Assembly: GCA_013331375.1 (NCBI GenBank)
Contig: DUGO01000118.1
Location: forward strand, 1-9,878
Reading direction: 5' to 3'
Source: Candidatus Methanoperedentaceae archaeon
Lineage (GTDB): Archaea > Halobacteriota > Methanosarcinia > Methanosarcinales > Methanoperedenaceae
Length of the DNA: 9,878 bases
The translations under genes were made by a program, and so were the position numbers. Position 1 is the stretch's first letter. Each line of letters begins with the position of its first letter. Below are positions 6,236-9,878 of this stretch, piece after piece. The notes beneath the pieces were generated by a model. That model was given only the letters and a program-made list of their open reading frames with translations, had not been told where the DNA came from and did not search any database.

Positions 6236-7888
6236 ATGGCTGGACAGTTAGCCGGACAACCCATTCTCATTCTACGAGAAGGTACTCAGAGATCGAGAGG
6301 AAAAGAAGCACAGAGCAGCAACATCATGGCAGCAAAGGCAGTTGCAGCCGCCGTGAGGACGACCCTGGGTCCCAAGGGCATGGACAAGATGCTTGTGGAC
6401 TCGCTGGGAGATATCGTCATAACCAATGACGGTGCTACCATTCTCAAGGAGATGGACATCGAGCACCCGGCTGCGAAGATGATAGTCGAGGTCGCAAAGA
6501 CGCAGGATGACGAAGTGGGCGACGGCACCACGACCGCAGCCGTGCTCGCAGGCGAACTCCTGAAGAAAGCGGAAGAGCTTCTGGAGCAGGACGTGCACCC
6601 CACAATAATCGCAAGCGGTTACAGGCTTGCAGCCGAGAAGGCGAAAGAGATACTCCCATCCATAACAAAGAAGGTCACATCAAAGGACAAGGACCTGCTG
6701 CTCAAGATAGCAGTCACAGCAATCACAGGCAAGGGCGCAGAGGCAGCAAAGGATACCATGTCCAGCCTCGCAGTCGATGCGGTGCTGTCGGTCGTTGAGA
6801 AATCGGACGGCAAGAACACGGTCGATATCGACGATATCAAAGTCGAGAAGAAGGTCGGCGGCAGTGTTGACGATTCATGCATGATCCAGGGAATGGTCAT
6901 AGACAAGGAGCGCGTCCACCCCAACATGCCGAAGAAGGTGACAGGCGCAAAGATACTGCTCCTGAACGAAGCCATCGAGATAAAGAAGACTGAGGTTACG
7001 GCAGAGGTGCAGATAACCTCACCCGACCAGATGCAGGCTTTCCTTGACCAGGAAGAGAGGATGCTCAAGACCATGGTCGATAAGGTCGTGGCAAGCGGCG
7101 CGAATGTTGTATTCTGCCAGAAGGGCATTGACGACATCGCACAGCATTACCTTGCAAAGGCTGGCATATTCGCTGCGCGGCGCGTGAAGAAGAGCGACAT
7201 AGAGAAGCTCGCCCGCGCAACAGGCGCCAGCATCATCACAAGCTTTGATGAGATAACCGAGAAGGACATCGGGCATGCAGGCGCTGTCGAGGAGAAGAAG
7301 ATAGGCGATGAGGAGATGGCATTCGTCACTGAGTGCAAGAACCCCAAGTCTGTCTCAATCCTGCTGCGCGGCGGCACAGAGCATGTGGTGGACGAGGCTG
7401 AGAGAGCCATCCACGATGCGCTCCGGGTAGTTGGCGTCGTCATTGAAGACGAGAAGCTCGTGGCTGGAGGCGGCTCACCAGAAGTCGAGCTTGCGCTGCG
7501 CCTGCGCGAGTATGCAGCAACGCTGAAGGGCAGGGAGCAGCTCGCGGTCGAGAAATTCGCCGAGTCGCTCGAGATCATCCCGAGAACCCTTGCGGAGAAC
7601 GCCGGACTTGACCCGATAGACAAGCTTGTGGATATGAGAAGCCAGCACGAGAAGGGCAACAAGAACGCGGGCCTGAACGTGTACTCAGGCGATGTCGTTG
7701 ACATGTGGAAAGACGGCGTCGTTGAGCCGCTTCGCGTGAAGACCCAGGCTATAAGCTCTGCAACCGAAGTTGCAACGATGATACTCAGGATCGACGATGT
7801 CATCGCATCCAGCAAGCCACCCGCGCCACCTGGCGGAGGACCGGGCGGTATGCCGGGAGGCGGCATGGGCGGAGAGGAATTCGACTGA
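6236..7888 (+). CDS. thsA: Thermosome subunit (group II chaperonin)
   Basis: ATP-driven cytosolic folding machine, assembled as a double ring of subunits with a built-in lid and no separate cochaperonin. The 550-residue product has the full family length. Visible motifs: N-terminal [13 protein letters not shown] (7-19); nucleotide-binding [14 protein letters not shown] (42-55) and TNDGATIL (63-70); GDGTTT (95-100), which carries a conserved catalytic aspartate; [15 protein letters not shown] in the C-terminal equatorial domain; then a Gly/Met-rich tail ([10 protein letters not shown]) ending EEFD, typical of subunit tails facing the cavity. It has its own TATA box and a strong ribosome binding site, and is followed after 20 bp by a P-loop gene on the same strand. 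Archaea often have several thermosome genes; only one is in view, so the A/alpha label is nominal. Confidence 0.97.
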   Translation: MAGQLAGQPILILREGTQRSRGKEAQSSNIMAAKAVAAAVRTTLGPKGMDKMLVDSLGDIVITNDGATILKEMDIEHPAAKMIVEVAKTQDDEVGDGTTTAAVLAGELLKKAEELLEQDVHPTIIASGYRLAAEKAKEILPSITKKVTSKDKDLLLKIAVTAITGKGAEAAKDTMSSLAVDAVLSVVEKSDGKNTVDIDDIKVEKKVGGSVDDSCMIQGMVIDKERVHPNMPKKVTGAKILLLNEAIEIKKTEVTAEVQITSPDQMQAFLDQEERMLKTMVDKVVASGANVVFCQKGIDDIAQHYLAKAGIFAARRVKKSDIEKLARATGASIITSFDEITEKDIGHAGAVEEKKIGDEEMAFVTECKNPKSVSILLRGGTEHVVDEAERAIHDALRVVGVVIEDEKLVAGGGSPEVELALRLREYAATLKGREQLAVEKFAESLEIIPRTLAENAGLDPIDKLVDMRSQHEKGNKNAGLNVYSGDVVDMWKDGVVEPLRVKTQAISSATEVATMILRIDDVIASSKPPAPPGGGPGGMPGGGMGGEEFD

Positions 7889-7908
7889 GCATTACAGGGG
7901 ATTCCCGT

Positions 7909-9024
7909 ATGGATGTACTGGACACCTCAGCACATTCAATGGTGGAATCCCTCCATTTACTTTTACAAGAATTTCAAAAGTATCCGGTTCTCATTTTAAC
8001 GGGTCCGCAGGGCGGGGGCAAGACCACGCTTGCCATCGGGATGCTCTCCGAAAGCGCAGGCGCCATGTTCGAGGGCAGGGCAAGGAGCGCACAGCCTGTC
8101 GTGCTCGTAAGGAGAGATGCGGTCGAAAAGCTGAAGGCTGCGGTATATGAGAAACGCACGCTCCCCATCCTTGATGAAGACGGCAGCCCGATTTTCACTG
8201 AGGTCACCTGCTACGACCAGCTGAAGCTGCTCATAGAGGGCGTCTTCGATGTGATGGAGCTTGGTGAGCAGGAGCTTGTCGGGCAGGTAACCGCGCTCGT
8301 GGATAAACTGGGGCTCGGTGTTAAGTCCATAGAACTGTATGCTGACGATGATGTGCTCATAAAGCGGCGCCTGGCAAGGCACCTTGACGCAGAGGCGCGC
8401 CTGCGCGACTTACTTGAAAAAGAGAAGAAATACGGCATCGAATCCAATATACTCGGCATCCAGGGGGCAAAGGTCGCGGACCCGATCCATCGGGAGGGCA
8501 TCACGAGATACGCGGACGACCAGATATCACGGACGGTTGAGGACTTCGACCGAATAATCCCCACAAAGGACATGACCGTGAAGCAGTGTTTTGAAGAGAT
8601 GATTGGGATATCGGCTGAGGAGAACAAGGAGTCCGGGTTCCTTGTCCTGCATACGGATGACGGGGAAAAAATCGCGAGTGACCTGGTGGTCGGGAAGACA
8701 TCCAACTCGCTCTTAGGTGTCACGCTCCTTGAGATATACATCGGCTTCAGGCAGAACCGCTCATTGTACAGGGCATACAGGCACGCAGGGGAAGGTCAGG
8801 TCGAGGTGGTGCACACCTATACCCCGATGCTGCAGGAATTCGCAAGCATCGCAGACCCATCTGCACCGCCGAAGGACCCCACTGCGCCCATACTTTCATC
8901 TGCAGACCGTGCAGCCGCAGAACGCTTCAACCTCATAGTCACGGTCATCGATTCAGAGGGCAGGGTAGAGTCCACAAGCAAGAAGCGGCAGCAGGAGCTC
9001 ATCGCGCTGCTTATGCAACCCTGA
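7909..9024 (+). CDS. Uncharacterised P-loop NTPase downstream of the thermosome
   Basis: Function not recognised. The 371-residue product has one clear nucleotide-binding signature: hydrophobic strand YPVLILTGPQGGGKTTLAIG, with Walker A GPQGGGKT at 32-39. A second strand-like segment SIELYADDDVL (140-150) could supply a Walker B-type aspartate. The charged KRRLARHLDAEARLRDLL (152-169) resembles the lid region of small kinases, but this is only a likeness. The C-terminal third has a proline-rich linker (~317-327) followed by a short strand and charged end. No membrane segment or signal is seen. The start is ATG 7909 with AGGGG about 9 nt upstream; the next in-frame ATG (7939) would also keep the P-loop. 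The 20-bp gap from the thermosome stop and absence of an obvious promoter suggest cotranscription. The end overlaps the convergent marker-12 gene by 14 bp. Confidence 0.85.
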   Translation: MDVLDTSAHSMVESLHLLLQEFQKYPVLILTGPQGGGKTTLAIGMLSESAGAMFEGRARSAQPVVLVRRDAVEKLKAAVYEKRTLPILDEDGSPIFTEVTCYDQLKLLIEGVFDVMELGEQELVGQVTALVDKLGLGVKSIELYADDDVLIKRRLARHLDAEARLRDLLEKEKKYGIESNILGIQGAKVADPIHREGITRYADDQISRTVEDFDRIIPTKDMTVKQCFEEMIGISAEENKESGFLVLHTDDGEKIASDLVVGKTSNSLLGVTLLEIYIGFRQNRSLYRAYRHAGEGQVEVVHTYTPMLQEFASIADPSAPPKDPTAPILSSADRAAAERFNLIVTVIDSEGRVESTSKKRQQELIALLMQP

Positions 9025-9878
9025 TGCCTAAAATGTGGTTCGCACCGCCGTAAACATCCCTTGCAATCTCAGCGCAGCCCACTGCAGCGCTCCACGTGCC
9101 GAGCGACCTGACATCCCGCCGTATGAGCCTGCCGATGCGCCCAGCAACCACTTCTCCAATCGAGCCCGCAGTGTACACATCGCCCTCATTCCCGTGCTCA
9201 CGGAGCAGCACCTGCATGGATTCTATCTCCATTGCGGCAAAAAGGGCTATCGTCCCGAGCGCGAGCTCGCTTTCCCTGTCATTGTTTGAGAGCAGCTCCT
9301 CAATGCTTTTGAACCGCGTCCGCTTCAGCGCCCCGGCGTTCATGAACGCCTGGTTCGCAGTGCACTGCCCTGCATCAATCCTGCGTATGGCTTCAAGGTC
9401 TATGGGACCGTGATGTGCGCCCGGGGCGAAGATGCAGGCATCTATTGCACCGATTATCCTGCCACCGCCGACAGCGAGAGTGACCGTGTTCGAGCTGATG
9501 TCTGATACAACAAAGTCGCTGCTGCCCTTATTATGTGCATGGTACGCTATCCCTACTTTTTCAGGGCTTGCGCCGTGTGAGAATATCCTGAACCTCTCAT
9601 CGATATCGCATCCTGCGTGAATGCCGGGGATGACCACAGCCGGTATGCCTGAGCTTTTAACAGCGTCGAAAACGCGGGCTCCGCCTCCGGTCTTTTCTCC
9701 CGCACCCTCGATGCTTCGCACGCCCCTGTTACTCACATCGGCAATGGGCATGATATCTGTTATCGCATCGCCCATGGAGTAGGTGACTGCAATCATCTTT
9801 ATGTCCTCGCACAGGCGGTCTTTTACCAGCCGGATTATCTCCTGCCCTGATTTCTTTGCCGCCTCCTTTCTTGGAAGA
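9011..9878 (-). CDS. Methanogenesis marker protein 12 (ASKHA-like), C-terminal 288 residues
   Basis: Member of the UPF0285/methanogenesis marker 12 family, found almost only in methane-metabolising archaea; its biochemical role is not established. I read 288 codons open to the right edge, so the N-terminus is missing. The visible part begins LPRKEAAKKSGQEIIRLV, so ATG 9796 is internal and not the start. Family-typical blocks follow: IAVTYSMGDAI, SNRGVRSIEGAGEKTGGGAR, VVIPGIH, FSHGASPEKVGIAYHA, VVSDISSNTVTLAV, and GAIDACIFAPGAHHGPIDLE. Glycine-rich loops and the SDISSNT segment suit the acetate-kinase/Hsp70-type nucleotide-binding fold proposed for this family. It is convergent with the P-loop gene; the stop codons are 9011-9013 (this gene) and 9022-9024 (the other). 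This gene is the best marker of the host's metabolism. Confidence 0.9.
   Translation of the reverse strand, partial: LPRKEAAKKSGQEIIRLVKDRLCEDIKMIAVTYSMGDAITDIMPIADVSNRGVRSIEGAGEKTGGGARVFDAVKSSGIPAVVIPGIHAGCDIDERFRIFSHGASPEKVGIAYHAHNKGSSDFVVSDISSNTVTLAVGGGRIIGAIDACIFAPGAHHGPIDLEAIRRIDAGQCTANQAFMNAGALKRTRFKSIEELLSNNDRESELALGTIALFAAMEIESMQVLLREHGNEGDVYTAGSIGEVVAGRIGRLIRRDVRSLGTWSAAVGCAEIARDVYGGANHILGIRVA

Noticed and set aside
6619..7137. 172-codon minus-strand open frame within the thermosome
   Set aside because: Ser/Phe/Thr-rich complement of the thermosome apical domain; no support as a gene.
7147..7866. 239-codon open frame on the minus strand inside the thermosome gene
   Set aside because: Antisense shadow of a GC-rich, certain gene; low-complexity Ser/Pro/Ala-rich product, no motif or binding site.
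8211..8741. 176-codon minus-strand open frame within the P-loop gene
   Set aside because: Ser/Arg-rich antisense product; the plus-strand frame carries the Walker A motif and a positioned ribosome binding site.
1..9878. A new defence or mobile system spanning the window
   Set aside because: No nuclease, integrase, transposase, toxin-antitoxin pair or array is visible; most genes are recognisable housekeeping families.

Overview
The window comes from a methane-metabolising euryarchaeon: a methanogen or a related anaerobic methane oxidiser, most likely near the Methanosarcinales/Methanomicrobia. Evidence: a gene for methanogenesis marker protein 12, a group II chaperonin (thermosome), a long archaeal FKBP-type prolyl isomerase, a B12-dependent ribonucleotide reductase, archaeal TATA-type promoters, and a bacterial-type uvrB as found in mesophilic methanogens. 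Genus cannot be fixed from the sequence alone.

Layout, left to right. (1) 1-1149, minus: amino-terminal 383 codons of an adenosylcobalamin-dependent (class II) ribonucleotide reductase, running off the left edge. It is divergent from (2) 1268-1948, plus: FKBP-type peptidyl-prolyl isomerase with IF domain and archaeal C-terminal domain. The shared 118-bp promoter region carries two opposed TATA boxes and a 12-bp direct repeat. (3) 2047-3417, minus: exported surface protein built from seven ~53-residue repeats, probably a seven-bladed beta-propeller, with an archaeosortase-like C-terminal tail. It is visibly richer in A+T than its neighbours. (4) 3418-3691: the longest stretch without a gene (274 bp); it holds a hairpin containing a tRNA 3'-end-like sequence. 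(5) 3692-3805, minus: an unrecognised 37-codon ORF whose start overlaps the stop of (6) uvrB, 3805-5739, minus. (7) 5833-6072, minus: small two-helix membrane protein. (8) 6236-7888, plus: thermosome subunit with a strong promoter and ribosome binding site. (9) 7909-9024, plus: uncharacterised P-loop NTPase 20 bp downstream of the thermosome. (10) 9011-9878, minus: methanogenesis marker protein 12, convergent with gene 9, overlapping it by 14 bp and running off the right edge.

Most genes are housekeeping: DNA precursor synthesis, DNA repair and protein folding. Two unrelated folding systems (FKBP chaperone and thermosome) lie in one 10-kb stretch. The parts least explained by known biology are the P-loop protein apparently cotranscribed with the thermosome, the repeat-built surface protein with its odd C-terminal anchor, and the tiny ORF coupled to uvrB. 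No complete RNA gene, transposon or CRISPR array was found, and no clear new multi-gene system is evident.
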